Shown here one piece after another: positions 1 through 8,704 of a DNA stretch of 64,000 nt; the first letter of the stretch is position 1; each line of letters starts with the position of its first letter. The stretch spans positions 96,519-160,518 of the forward strand of contig NZ_JAQIYM010000015.1 of assembly GCF_028823535.1 (NCBI RefSeq). The letters are read 5' to 3'. Position numbers and translations under genes: made by a program. The DNA comes from Pseudomonas serbica (GTDB lineage: Bacteria > Pseudomonadota > Gammaproteobacteria > Pseudomonadales > Pseudomonadaceae). The notes beneath the pieces are model-generated. The model worked only from the letters and a program-made list of their open reading frames with translations. It was not told the origin of the DNA and ran no database searches.

Positions 1-2
1 GG

Positions 3-623
3 CTGTTCAGCACCGACGATGGCCAGGGCCGCCTGGTGATTGCCAAACCGGGCAGCGCCGGGCGTGCGGTCGATACCCTGGAGCTGGGCAAGAACCTGCT
101 GTCGGGTGACACCAATCTGGACTTTTCCGGGGTGTTTTCCGAGTACATCAGCAAGGGCCAGCGCAGCGGCTCTGACGTCATTTATGGCGCGCAGGCCAAC
201 GAGGTCGAGGCGCGGATCTCCGACGCGCGGATCGAGCGCCGGCGGGTCAAGGTCATTCAGCAATCCGGGCAACTGACCGCCAAGCTGGCCCGTGAGCGGG
301 TCGAGTGGGAACGGGCCAGCGCGGTCGGCAAGGCCTTGGCGGTCAACTATGTGGTCCAGGGCTGGCGGCAAAGCAACGGCGCGCTGTGGCGGCACAACAT
401 GCTGGTGCGCGTAGTCGATCCGTTGATCGGGCTGGACCGCGACATGCTGATCAGTGAAATCAGCTACGAGCTGAGCGAGCAGGGCACCACGGCCAAGATC
501 AGCGTGGCCCCGCCCGAGGCCTTTCTGCCGGAGCCGAACGACGCCTACGAGAAACGCAAGGCGAAGAAGGGCAAGAAGACCGACAACTTTGAATACCTCA
601 TTCCAGCGGACTACAAACCATGA
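3..623 (+). CDS. Mu gpP-like baseplate hub protein (5' end outside window)
   Basis: Tail-baseplate hub protein of the Mu gpP / P2 gpD (late control D) group, which forms the hub that carries the spike. The frame is open from the first complete codon at position 3, so the N-terminus lies outside the window and an internal GTG at 36 is not the true start. The C-terminus has the Lys-rich tail common in this family. It overlaps the next gene by ATGA (620-623), as expected for a tightly packed late operon. The call rests on gene order (hub, gp45, gp46, gp47, gp48) plus general resemblance, not on a diagnostic catalytic motif. Confidence 0.8.
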   Translation: MFSTDDGQGRLVIAKPGSAGRAVDTLELGKNLLSGDTNLDFSGVFSEYISKGQRSGSDVIYGAQANEVEARISDARIERRRVKVIQQSGQLTAKLARERVEWERASAVGKALAVNYVVQGWRQSNGALWRHNMLVRVVDPLIGLDRDMLISEISYELSEQGTTAKISVAPPEAFLPEPNDAYEKRKAKKGKKTDNFEYLIPADYKP

Positions 624-1135
624 GAAACGGCATAGCGAACATGCTGGCGCGCGGGGCGGTGGCCTTGGGCAACTCGGCCAGCAAACTGCAAAGCCTGCAG
701 CTGCGGCTGTTGGCCGGCGAGGTCAAAGACAACATGGAGCACCTGGAGCCTTATGGCTTCACCGCCTGCCCCAAAGAGGGGGCCGAGGCGCTGGCGGCCT
801 TCATCGGTGGCGACCGTAGCCACGGCGTGGTGATCGTGGTGGCGGACCGGCGCTTTCGCCTGCAGGGGCTGAAGCCGGGCGAGGTGTCCCTGTACACCGA
901 CGAAGGCGATTTCATTCATTTCAAGCGTGACCGTGTGATCGAGGTGGAGACCATGACACTCAAGGTCAAGGCGCACACGGCAGTGGAATTCGATACGCCG
1001 CTGATCAAAACGACGGGCCGCATCGAGTCGCAGGGCGATCAGGTCGCCGCCGGCGTCAGCCAGATCGAGCACTCACACGGCGGTGTGCAACGGGGCACCG
1101 ATCAAAGCGGGCCGCCGCTGGGGGGTGGCGCATGA
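620..1135 (+). CDS. Mu gp45-like baseplate spike protein (gpV family)
   Basis: Membrane-piercing spike of a contractile tail, 171 aa. The N-terminal two thirds resemble the OB-fold of Mu gp45 / P2 gpV. The C-terminus carries His151-Ser-His153 followed by a Gly/Pro-rich end, which fits the HxH metal site at the tip of Mu and P2 spikes, where three chains bind one iron. The start codon overlaps the stop of the hub gene (ATGA) and its own stop overlaps the next start, so translation is probably coupled along the baseplate operon. Confidence 0.88.
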   Translation: MRNGIANMLARGAVALGNSASKLQSLQLRLLAGEVKDNMEHLEPYGFTACPKEGAEALAAFIGGDRSHGVVIVVADRRFRLQGLKPGEVSLYTDEGDFIHFKRDRVIEVETMTLKVKAHTAVEFDTPLIKTTGRIESQGDQVAAGVSQIEHSHGGVQRGTDQSGPPLGGGA

Positions 1136-1518
1136 GTCGTGAGGATCTGTTGCGCCGCGCCGTGACCATCAGCCTGTTCACCTGGCGCCGTGCCGGCCCG
1201 GATGACGCGGTCGACGACAGCGACCGCAAGGGGTGGTGGGGCGACTGCCTGCCCTCGGTGGTCGGCGACCAGATCGGCTCGCGCCTGTGGTTGTTGGCGC
1301 GCCGCACGCTGGTCGCGCAGACGCTGCAGGATGCCCAGGCTTACGCCGAAGAGGCGCTGGCCTGGCTGCTTGATGACGGCATTGTCACGGCCGTGGGCGT
1401 TACGCCCGAACGCCGCGGCACCGACCGGATGAACTTGCGGGTGACGCTGACCGAACAGAGCGGCGACACCCTGGAGCTGGACTTTGAGAACACCTGGGGG
1501 CTGATCAATGCCGTATGA
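1132..1518 (+). CDS. Mu gp46-like baseplate wedge protein
   Basis: A 128-aa protein of the GP46 family (equivalent of P2 gpW / T4 gp25), a sheath-initiating baseplate wedge component. It has the Trp-rich N-terminal stretch around DRKGWWGD and the conserved position between the spike gene and the gp47 gene. ATGA overlap with the spike gene and an 11-base overlap with the gp47 gene place it inside one translationally coupled unit. No unusual features are seen. Confidence 0.85.
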   Translation: MSREDLLRRAVTISLFTWRRAGPDDAVDDSDRKGWWGDCLPSVVGDQIGSRLWLLARRTLVAQTLQDAQAYAEEALAWLLDDGIVTAVGVTPERRGTDRMNLRVTLTEQSGDTLELDFENTWGLINAV

Positions 1519-2551
1519 CATTCCAACGCTGCCGGCGCTGACCCAGCGCACCGAGGCCGATTTCGAACGCAATGCCCCGGATGCCCTGCGCCGCGCCGAT
1601 GCCAAGGTGGCGGCCCGTGCGCTGAGCGGTACCGCCTTCGAGCTATACGGCTATCAAGGCTACATTGCGCGCCAGTCCAACCCGGCGACCTGTGATGAGG
1701 AGATGCTGTTGCGCTGGGCAGATTGGCGCCTGGAGGACGGGCGCACCCCGGCCGTGGCGGCCAGGGGCTTGGCCACGGTGACCGGCTCCAGCGGCGCCCT
1801 GGTCGACGCCGACCAGCTCTATCAATTGCCGGACGGCCGGCGCTACCGGGTCACCGCCGCGGTCACCCTGATGGACGGGGTGGCCAGCCTGGCACTGGAG
1901 GCCGAGGACGTCGGCGCCCTGGGCAATGTCGCCGCCGGTACCTTGACCGGGGTGACGCCGGTGCTGGGGGTCAACTCCAGTGCGGTGATCGGCGCCGATG
2001 GCCTGGTCGGCGGCGCCGAACTAGAAAGCGTGGAAGCCTTGCGCGTGCGGGTGCAAGCCGCGTTCAAAAACCCCAGCAAGGTCGGCAACGGCGACGACTA
2101 TATCGAATGGGCCAAGGAGGTTCCTGGCGTTACTCGCGCCTGGGCTCTGCCGCGCTGGATGGGGCCGGGCACGTTTGGCCTGGTCTTTGTCCGCGATGGC
2201 GATCTCGACCTTATCCCGACGCCGGCGCAGGTCGCCGAGGTTCAGGCCTACCTGGACAAAAAACGCCCGGTGACCGCCGAGGTGTATGCCATTGCCCCGG
2301 TCGCGCGGCCGATCAATTTCAGCATCCGCCTGGTACCGGACAGCACCGCCCTGCGCGCGGCGGTGACGCAGGCGCTGCGCGGGTTGACCGTTGACGAAGG
2401 CGGGTCGAATCAGACCCTGAAAATCACCCATGTGCGGGCGGCGATCAGCAACACCCCTGGGGAAACCGACCATGTGTTGAGTGTGCCGGCGGGTGATGTG
2501 GTGATGGCGGCGAATGAGGTGGCGGTGCCGGGGGTGATGACATGGCTATGA
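1508..2551 (+). CDS. Baseplate J / gp47 family protein
   Basis: A 347-aa baseplate wedge protein of the baseplate-J/gp47 family, which links the hub to the tail-fibre attachment ring. It begins with the usual MPYDIPTL-type N-terminus and keeps the segment near the middle, FKNPSKVGNGDDYIEWA, that is well conserved in the family, followed by the PGV.RAW motif. Its length is normal for Mu-type tails. It overlaps the gp46 gene by 11 bases and the gp48-like gene by 10 bases. Confidence 0.93.
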   Translation: MPYDIPTLPALTQRTEADFERNAPDALRRADAKVAARALSGTAFELYGYQGYIARQSNPATCDEEMLLRWADWRLEDGRTPAVAARGLATVTGSSGALVDADQLYQLPDGRRYRVTAAVTLMDGVASLALEAEDVGALGNVAAGTLTGVTPVLGVNSSAVIGADGLVGGAELESVEALRVRVQAAFKNPSKVGNGDDYIEWAKEVPGVTRAWALPRWMGPGTFGLVFVRDGDLDLIPTPAQVAEVQAYLDKKRPVTAEVYAIAPVARPINFSIRLVPDSTALRAAVTQALRGLTVDEGGSNQTLKITHVRAAISNTPGETDHVLSVPAGDVVMAANEVAVPGVMTWL

Positions 2552-3186
2552 CCGAGGCGGACTACGTCGACAAGCTGCGGCAGATGCTGCCGCCGGGCCC
2601 GGCCTTCGATCTGGAGCTGGAGCCGGATTGGGTGCAACTGGTGGCCGCGTTGGCCCCGGAGCTGGCGCGGATCGAGGCCGGTGGCGAGGCCTTGTTGCTG
2701 GAGTTGAATCCGGCCACGGCCACTGCGCTGTTGCCGGACTGGGAGGGCTACCTCGGCTTGCCCGATGTCTGCACCGTGCCCGGCTCGCAAAGCCTGGAAG
2801 AGCGCCGGCAGGCGGTGGTCGACAAGCTGACCGCGACCGGGGCCCCGCAGCTGAGCTACTACCTCAAGCTGGCCCGGCAGGTCGGGATCACGACCACCAT
2901 TGAAGAATTCCGGCCGGCCCGGGTCGGGCCCACCAATGCCGGCGATTTTCTCTATGGCGATGGCTGGCCCTGGGGCTGGATCGCGGCGGCGCCGCTGGAG
3001 GTTTACGGCACCCCGGCGGCGGCCGCGTTGGATTGCCGCCTGCAGCGTGATGCCCCGCAATACACCGATGTGGTGCTGGCTTATGGCCGGGCGCAGGTCG
3101 ACGACATCGTGCTCAAGGTCGATCAGTTGTTCACTGCCCTTCATTACACCCTTCCGGCCGCCATCGCAGGAATCGAGGATCTTTAA
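2542..3186 (+). CDS. Mu gp48-like tail protein (YmfQ/DUF2313 family)
   Basis: A 214-aa protein of the YmfQ/gp48 family, the second wedge component that receives the tail fibres. The N-terminus (Y.DKLRQMLPPGPAF) and the central LEERRQAVVDKLTATG segment are typical. Position directly after the gp47 gene and before the fibre gene supports the call. A second in-frame ATG lies at 2548; either start overlaps the upstream stop. Confidence 0.88.
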   Translation: MAMTEADYVDKLRQMLPPGPAFDLELEPDWVQLVAALAPELARIEAGGEALLLELNPATATALLPDWEGYLGLPDVCTVPGSQSLEERRQAVVDKLTATGAPQLSYYLKLARQVGITTTIEEFRPARVGPTNAGDFLYGDGWPWGWIAAAPLEVYGTPAAAALDCRLQRDAPQYTDVVLAYGRAQVDDIVLKVDQLFTALHYTLPAAIAGIEDL

Positions 3187-3188
3187 AC

Positions 3189-4094
3189 ATGCAGAGAATT
3201 TCAGCCTGGTCTGACCTGGTCACGCCGGCCGGGGGCTTTCGTTATGGCTCGCTGACGCTCGGGGTGCCCCCGACGCCGTTGAGTGCCGAATGGTTGAACA
3301 TGGTTCAGGCAGAGCTGGTCAACTTCATTCTGGCGTACCTGCCGGCGCTGGACGTCGAGGACGACGAGCAGTTGTTAAAGGCCGCCCGGGAAATGATCTC
3401 CAACTTGGCGGTGAAGGCCACGACCCTGGCCGGATACGGCATCCTCGATGCCTACACCAAAAACCAGACCGATTTCCTGCTGTCCGGCAAAGCCAATTGG
3501 GGCATTACCCTGTCGGCCTACGGCATTGGCGATGCTTATACCAAGACGGTGATCGATGCGGCGCTGGCGACCAAGGCCAACAAAGCGACGACCTTGGCGG
3601 GCTACGGTATTGGGGACGCCTATCGAAATGTCGATGTCGATTTTTTGCTGTCCAGCAAAGCCAACAACGCGATTTCGCTGGCGGGCTATGGCATCGGCGA
3701 TGCCTACACCAAAACGACTACCGACGGCTTGCTGGCTGGCAAAGCCAATTGGGGCAGCACCCTGGCGGCCTACGGCATCGGTGATGCCTACACCAAGGCG
3801 ACCATCGATGCGGCGCTGGCGGGTCTTTGGAACGATGCCAATGCCACGCCAAAAGCCATCATTGCTCAAGCCTCGGCCGCGGTCGGTGGGGTCGGCACCT
3901 ATGCGCTGATGACCAACCGCAGCGGCGGGGCGCTCAGTCCTGGGCAGGTCGTCGCCGGCGGCAGTCTGACGTATGCCAACACCGAAGACGTCGTGCAAAG
4001 CGGCGGCGCGGCGTCGGGCACCTGGCGGTGCATGGGCGTCGCTACGGCGAATCCGAACGACCAAGGTACCACCCTTTTCTTAAGGATCTCTTAA
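3189..4094 (+). CDS. Phage tail fibre protein with five internal repeats
   Basis: A 301-aa tail fibre. After an N-terminal attachment region (residues 1-75) there are five imperfect repeats of about 30 aa built on TLAGYGIGDAYTK, spaced by D..L..KAN segments (about nt 3421-3829). This is the Phage_fiber_2-type repeat, probably a trimeric fibrous stem. The C-terminal part is a short Gly/Ser-rich tip without a recognised receptor-binding fold. It starts 2 bases after the upstream gene and abuts the chaperone gene. In-frame repeats of this kind allow fibre-length change by recombination. Confidence 0.9.
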   Translation: MQRISAWSDLVTPAGGFRYGSLTLGVPPTPLSAEWLNMVQAELVNFILAYLPALDVEDDEQLLKAAREMISNLAVKATTLAGYGILDAYTKNQTDFLLSGKANWGITLSAYGIGDAYTKTVIDAALATKANKATTLAGYGIGDAYRNVDVDFLLSSKANNAISLAGYGIGDAYTKTTTDGLLAGKANWGSTLAAYGIGDAYTKATIDAALAGLWNDANATPKAIIAQASAAVGGVGTYALMTNRSGGALSPGQVVAGGSLTYANTEDVVQSGGAASGTWRCMGVATANPNDQGTTLFLRIS

Positions 4095-4592
4095 ATGCTG
4101 ACTGTGGAATCTGCCAGCGAGCCCAGCTGGAACTTCGAGCGCACCGCCATCACCCTGCTGGTGGTGTTCGAGGAACACGCCGCCACCCTGGGCGCCATTC
4201 CGTTCACCGCCTCGCCCGAGGATAGCGAAGCGTATGGCCGCGAGCTGTTTGCGCGTGCCGTGGCGCTGGAGTTCGGGCCGATCCTGGAGCCGGAGACCCC
4301 CGCGCTGGCACAGGCCGCGCTGCTGACCCGCGCGCGTCTTAGCGCCCTGGCGACTTCGACCATCAGCACGCTACAGCCCGCGCTGGAGACCTTGCAGGAT
4401 GCCGTGCGCCTGGGCCTGGCTACTGACCAGGAGGCGGCCTCGCTGCCGCTCAAGCAGGCCGAACTGGACGCCTGGCGCAGCTACCGGGTGTACCTGTCGC
4501 GGATCGAAACGCAACCCGGCTATCCGGGCAGCATCGAGTGGCCGGTGGCCCCGGCGGTGCCGTTTGAAGAGATTGCGCCCGTCACGGACTGA
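4095..4592 (+). CDS. Tail fibre assembly chaperone
   Basis: A 165-aa protein of the tail-fibre assembly / Caudo_TAP-like type, which folds or attaches the fibre encoded just upstream. The C-terminal third (ELDAWRSYRVYLSRIETQ, then PGYPGSIEWPVAP) is the Trp/Pro-rich segment usual in these chaperones. The start directly abuts the fibre stop. A strong terminator follows 37 bases after the stop, so this is the last gene of the baseplate-fibre transcript. Confidence 0.82.
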   Translation: MLTVESASEPSWNFERTAITLLVVFEEHAATLGAIPFTASPEDSEAYGRELFARAVALEFGPILEPETPALAQAALLTRARLSALATSTISTLQPALETLQDAVRLGLATDQEAASLPLKQAELDAWRSYRVYLSRIETQPGYPGSIEWPVAPAVPFEEIAPVTD

Positions 4593-4628
4593 CCGGCGGC
4601 GGCCATCGCCCTTTTATGATTTCCCCTG

Positions 4629-4649
4629 ACCCGCTTCGGCGGGTTTTTT
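4629..4649 (+). terminator. Rho-independent terminator after baseplate-fibre genes
   Basis: A 5-bp GC stem CCCGC/GCGGG (4630-4643) with a TTCG tetraloop, followed by six T. It separates the baseplate-fibre block from the tail-spike gene at 4671. Confidence 0.9.
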
Positions 4650-4670
4650 GTTGTCTGGAGCAAAGAAAAC

Positions 4671-6752
4671 ATGACCGATATTGCAGCGCTGGAGAGCTAC
4701 GCCGGGACGTTGTCGGAAGCGGCGCAGCGTTCTGAGGCCGCGTCGTTGATGCAGCACGAATTGATGAACGGGGATGCGCACACCGATGTGCTGACCGAGT
4801 CCGGTCCGGTGCCGACCCTGGCCAAGCAGGCGCGCTTGTACAGCGAGGCCATCCCGGATGCGGTGGTGGAACTCAGCGCGCAGATGACGGATGGAAAGAT
4901 TCACCCCAGCGAAGCGGCGGGGCGCCTGGCGGTGGCGGACCTGGCCTACTTTTACGTCAAGAGCAGCAACCCGCTGATCAGCCGTTCGCTGTACCAGCGG
5001 ATCAACGCTGACACCTCGGTGCATGTCGTCGATGACGCCAGTGCGGCGTCGATGGCGGAGCTGCATGCAACGGTGAACCAATTGGACGCGGCCGCCGGGG
5101 CCCGGTTCTTCGTGGCCGATCCGGCGGGCTTTGGCACCTTTATGCAAGACGCCGACGGTGGCTTCGGTTCGGCCGAGGCCTACATGGGGGCCGACGCAAT
5201 AGAGAACCAGAAGGCCCGCATCGAAACCACCGACAGCGCTGACTTTCAGATGATGGACGAGGTCGGCTTTGTCTCGATGGAAATGGTCGATGGCGTGCTG
5301 CGCTCGCCGGCCTTTTCCGGTGAGGGTAGCGGCGGTGTGGATCAACTGGAGCGCCTGCAGATTGGACAGCGCAATGCGGCCAACCTGGCGGCGTCGGCGG
5401 CCGTGCGCGGCGACTTCAACAGTGAAGTGCAGCGAGCGGTGGCGAAATACAACCATTTCCTGATGTACGGGCAGAGCCTGTCGACCGCCTATGAGGGCTG
5501 GCCGGCACTGTCGAAGATCGCCAAAGATGGCTCGCTGATGTATGGCGACTGCGCCCGTCCGGCCTCCGGCGCAGCGGCGACCTTCGCCCCGTTGGGCGGC
5601 GCGGCCCTCAAACCCTTGAAGTCGGTGGTGCAGGTCGCCGGTGGCGGCTCGATCCTCTCCGATGCGGACGTGGCGGCCCTGGCGCCCGGCGCGGCGAACG
5701 AAGGCGAGGGGCCAGAAGTGGGCGCGGTGAATTTTGCCCGGCACCTGTTTTTGCAGCACCACGGGTTGGCCAAGGATGATTCGCGGCTGTTCGTGGCCTC
5801 CAGCGCCGGGGTGGCGGGGCGCTCCATTGAACAACTGAGCAAGGGCGCATCGCCGGAGTTGTATCAGCGCCTGCTGCAGGCGGCGCAAGGGGTCAAGACG
5901 ATTGCCGCCGCCGAGTCCGCCAGCTACTGCGTGCCGGCGATTTTCTGGATGCAGGGCGAGTGGAACTACACCACGGCCTATGGCGGTGATACGACCAAGG
6001 CCGGCTACAAGGCCAAGCTCAAAGCGCAGGCCGAGATCTGGAAGGCCGACATTGCCCTGGGCGTGGCCGGCCAGGCGAGCCCGCCGGCGATCATTACCTA
6101 CCAGGCCGGCGCCGGTTATACCTCCGACAGCAACGACCTGGCCATTGGCATGGCGCAGTGGGAGTTGAGCGAGGAGGAGCGCAATTGGTTCATGGCCACG
6201 CCGATCTACCCCTACACGGACAAGGGTGGCCACCTCGACTCTAACGGTTATCGCTGGGTCGGCATGCAACTGGGCAAGGTGTTGCACCGGGTGGTCACCC
6301 TGGGGCAGGACTGGAAGCCGCTGTCGCCGCGTCGCCTGACCCTGAGCGGGCGCCAGGTGCTGATTGATTTTCATGTGCCGTGCCCGCCGCTGGTGTTCGA
6401 TCAGCCGTATGTGCTGCTGGCCGGTACCGACTACGCGGACAAGGGCTTTCGTGTGCTGGATGACTTGGGCGCCGTGCCGATTGCCTCGGTGGCGATTGCC
6501 GCAGACACCGTGGTCGAACTGGTGTTGGGCCGCGATACCTTCGGCGTGGTGAAGGTCCAGTACGCGAGCAAAACCGTCAGCAATGGCAACGGCAATCTGC
6601 GCGACAGTGACGGCACGGTCGCCTGCGAGAACTACGTCTATCAAGCCGGCAGCGGCCAGTACGCCGGGGCCAATATCCTCGCGCTGGTGGACCGGCCGTA
6701 TCCGCTGCACAACTGGTGCATCGCCTTCAGCTTAACCCCTGAACTCATTTAA
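4671..6752 (+). CDS. Tail spike/fibre with SGNH esterase-like domain
   Basis: A 693-aa phage surface protein. Residues 1-250 are an Ala-rich region without a recognised fold, possibly attachment and stem. Residues 260-535 look like an SGNH/GDSL hydrolase of the sialate-O-acetylesterase type: Gly267-Gln268-Ser269 in FLMYGQSLS (block I), MQGEWN at 427-432 (block III) and Asp517...His521 in TDKGGHLDSNGYRW (block V). The likely role is deacetylation of host O-antigen or capsule during adsorption. The last 150 aa form a separate beta-rich domain. It sits between two terminators and may be expressed or exchanged as a module. A long frame on the other strand is a GC-rich shadow. Confidence 0.78.
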   Translation: MTDIAALESYAGTLSEAAQRSEAASLMQHELMNGDAHTDVLTESGPVPTLAKQARLYSEAIPDAVVELSAQMTDGKIHPSEAAGRLAVADLAYFYVKSSNPLISRSLYQRINADTSVHVVDDASAASMAELHATVNQLDAAAGARFFVADPAGFGTFMQDADGGFGSAEAYMGADAIENQKARIETTDSADFQMMDEVGFVSMEMVDGVLRSPAFSGEGSGGVDQLERLQIGQRNAANLAASAAVRGDFNSEVQRAVAKYNHFLMYGQSLSTAYEGWPALSKIAKDGSLMYGDCARPASGAAATFAPLGGAALKPLKSVVQVAGGGSILSDADVAALAPGAANEGEGPEVGAVNFARHLFLQHHGLAKDDSRLFVASSAGVAGRSIEQLSKGASPELYQRLLQAAQGVKTIAAAESASYCVPAIFWMQGEWNYTTAYGGDTTKAGYKAKLKAQAEIWKADIALGVAGQASPPAIITYQAGAGYTSDSNDLAIGMAQWELSEEERNWFMATPIYPYTDKGGHLDSNGYRWVGMQLGKVLHRVVTLGQDWKPLSPRRLTLSGRQVLIDFHVPCPPLVFDQPYVLLAGTDYADKGFRVLDDLGAVPIASVAIAADTVVELVLGRDTFGVVKVQYASKTVSNGNGNLRDSDGTVACENYVYQAGSGQYAGANILALVDRPYPLHNWCIAFSLTPELI

Positions 6753-6763
6753 GGAATCTGTTC

Positions 6764-7534
6764 ATGAGCGGTCTTCGCTTCGTTGTAAAAGGTGCCGACT
6801 TCTCGGCCAAGGCAATCAACTACGTGCCCCCGGTCCCGCTGGGTCTGGAGTACCTGAACTTCTTCGGCGGCGCGGCCAACCTGGCGCGCAACCTGGCGCC
6901 GGGCAAGCCAGCGGGTCAGGTGGTCGGTGCGCCCGCGTTCACCGACAAGAGCATGACGGCGACGCAGATGTCGAAATACATTCAGACCGCGGTGCCGCAG
7001 ACCGATGAAATGACCATCATGGTCGTCGCCAAGGGGCCGGCCGACGATGTCGACAGCCATCTGGTGTCCAACTACTACAGCACGCGCGTGGGTGGCGTGG
7101 GCATCGCGGCGGGCGTTTCGGTGATGACCCGGCCGGCTTCACCGGTGGTCGATGGCATGGCACGGGAAACGTTAGCCTGGTCGCATTGGGATGGTGTGTC
7201 GTCGCCGACCGTGCTGTATTCCATCTACATGCCGAGCCGTCCCGTGTCGGAGCTCAAGACCGTGGCCGCGACCATCAGCAAGGCCACGCGGATCGGCACG
7301 ATCTACAACAAGACAGCGGGTTTGGTGAATAGCAGCTCTCCGATCCCGGACGGTAAGACCCCCGACCTCGGTGGGCCGTTACGCATTGGCTCCGCCTATG
7401 TAACCGTGGCCGGCAGCCTGCCGTCAGAAATCTTCTTTGTGGCGATCTGGAGCCGGGTACTGAGCGTCGAGGAAATGGACGTCATGCATGCCGCGGTCAA
7501 GAGCTATTACGCCCCGCGCGGCATGCTGGTATAA
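6764..7534 (+). CDS. Phage structural protein, LamG/concanavalin-like (tentative)
   Basis: A 256-aa protein directly downstream (11 bases) of the tail spike. The pattern of short beta strands, the segment MTIMVVAKG and the C-terminal IFFVAIWSRVLSVEEM resemble LamG/concanavalin A-like domains of phage tail proteins, where the sequence ending in W.RvLs..Ei is characteristic. It is probably a second receptor-binding or decorating subunit. No signal peptide or catalytic motif is seen. A terminator follows at 7577. Confidence 0.6.
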   Translation: MSGLRFVVKGADFSAKAINYVPPVPLGLEYLNFFGGAANLARNLAPGKPAGQVVGAPAFTDKSMTATQMSKYIQTAVPQTDEMTIMVVAKGPADDVDSHLVSNYYSTRVGGVGIAAGVSVMTRPASPVVDGMARETLAWSHWDGVSSPTVLYSIYMPSRPVSELKTVAATISKATRIGTIYNKTAGLVNSSSPIPDGKTPDLGGPLRIGSAYVTVAGSLPSEIFFVAIWSRVLSVEEMDVMHAAVKSYYAPRGMLV

Positions 7535-7576
7535 GCCTTCGGCCGCCATGGCCTGGGGGATTGAAACGCTGAAACG

Positions 7577-7599
7577 CCGGCCGAGTGGCCGGTTTTTTT
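7577..7599 (+). terminator. Rho-independent terminator
   Basis: Perfect 6-bp stem CCGGCC/GGCCGG with loop GAGT and seven T, ending the tail-spike unit just before the hydrolase gene. Confidence 0.9.
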
Positions 7600-7615
7600 A
7601 CGCTTGGAGAATTGT

Positions 7616-8041
7616 ATGAACGCCACCGAAAAAGACCGCGATATTTTTGCCCGCACCCTGTGGGGTGAGGCCCGGGGCGAGTCACTGGCCGGCCAGATCG
7701 CCGTGGCCTGGACCATTCGAAATCGCGTGAACGACGGCAAGGCAAGGTCTTGGTGGGGTGAGGGCTATGCGGGGGTGTGTCAGAAACCGTATCAGTTCAG
7801 CTGCTGGAATAAGAGCGACCCGAACTACGCCTACTTGTCTGGTGCAAAACAGATCCCATTCCGAGAGTTTGCCCAAGCGCAAATTGCCGCAGACCAAGTA
7901 ATGGGAGAAAAGCTCCCAGATCCCACTGGTGGTGCAACCCATTACTATGCGGCGAAAATGCCAAAGCCGCCGGCGTGGGCGTTGGGAGCGCAGCGAACCC
8001 TAAAGCTAGGGGGGCACATTTTCTTCAAAAACGTGCCGTAA
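7616..8041 (+). CDS. SleB-type cell wall hydrolase (probable endolysin)
   Basis: A 141-aa muralytic enzyme of the SleB/Hydrolase_2 family. The signature WGEARGE (residues 16-22) contains the likely catalytic Glu18. FSCWN and the GATHYYA segment near the C-terminus are also family features. The ATG at 7616 is chosen because GGAGA at 7606-7610 precedes it at proper distance; a TTG at 7604 is less likely. Position after the tail genes suggests the phage lysis enzyme. No holin or Rz-type spanin is visible beside it, so export must depend on something else or lie elsewhere. Confidence 0.85.
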   Translation: MNATEKDRDIFARTLWGEARGESLAGQIAVAWTIRNRVNDGKARSWWGEGYAGVCQKPYQFSCWNKSDPNYAYLSGAKQIPFREFAQAQIAADQVMGEKLPDPTGGATHYYAAKMPKPPAWALGAQRTLKLGGHIFFKNVP

Positions 8042-8130
8042 ATCATACTGTTCCTTGCCAATCAAAAGCCGCACACAGTTATCGGTGGGTGCTATATTCC
8101 ACTGTCAAAAAAAATAATTATGGAGCGCTT

Positions 8131-8571
8131 ATGAAATTTATTGATATTGCCGAAGGCGGTAAAGTCGGCGAGTTAAATTTGACAAAAAATATCCTTGTTG
8201 TTGACGACATTTCTAAAATCGAGACCTTTGTAGGGGTGGGTAAAAATGGCGAGGTCACGACGCTCACCGCTGACGGCAACGAGGTCCACACCCCTGAGTC
8301 TTATGCAAAAAAGCTTAAAAATGATAGATCAGAGTTTTTCAGTGAAATCGCAAAAATACGTACCGCTATTGACTCGATAACTGATGATTTGGCAAAGCAA
8401 AAGATCAAGAATGCTCTCCGACAAGCGGAGGCTCAGCCTCTAAATCAAGAAGGCGAACACCAAGTCAAAAAGATTTTTTTCGAAGTATTAAAGACCGCTA
8501 AAGACATAGGTGCGGCAGTATTGGCGAATTGCATTACCACTTATCTTGGGTATGACCCAACTTTAAGATGA
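8131..8571 (+). CDS. AT-rich hypothetical cargo gene
   Basis: A 146-aa protein of unknown family. The ATG at 8131 is preceded by TGGAG at 8121-8125; an upstream extension of the frame runs into the hydrolase gene and is not supported. It is rich in Lys, Glu and Ile and predicted helical in the middle (residues about 65-115), with a short hydrophobic C-terminal stretch (IGAAVLANCITTYLGY). Base composition is clearly more AT-rich than the neighbours, which suggests a recently acquired phage cargo (moron). No function is assigned. Confidence 0.7.
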   Translation: MKFIDIAEGGKVGELNLTKNILVVDDISKIETFVGVGKNGEVTTLTADGNEVHTPESYAKKLKNDRSEFFSEIAKIRTAIDSITDDLAKQKIKNALRQAEAQPLNQEGEHQVKKIFFEVLKTAKDIGAAVLANCITTYLGYDPTLR

Positions 8572-8704
8572 CAAGGGTAAAATACGCTACGGGATCGGGC
8601 TCGATAGCGAACGCTGTCGAAAGGCATGCAAAGCTGCTCACATCGGCAGTCACACGACTCTTCCCGCTATCCTGTAGCCGATCTTCAAATGACACGGTGT
8701 CGAA

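Noticed and set aside
4614..6710. Open frame of about 700 codons on the minus strand under the tail-spike gene
   Set aside because: It is His/Arg/Gly-rich with unlikely composition, lacks a ribosome-binding site and lies fully opposite a gene with recognised motifs; high GC keeps the shadow frame open.
1..8041. Calling the tail genes an R-type tailocin
   Set aside because: The window begins inside the tail operon, so presence or absence of head genes cannot be judged; location at tRNA-Pro fits a prophage at least as well.
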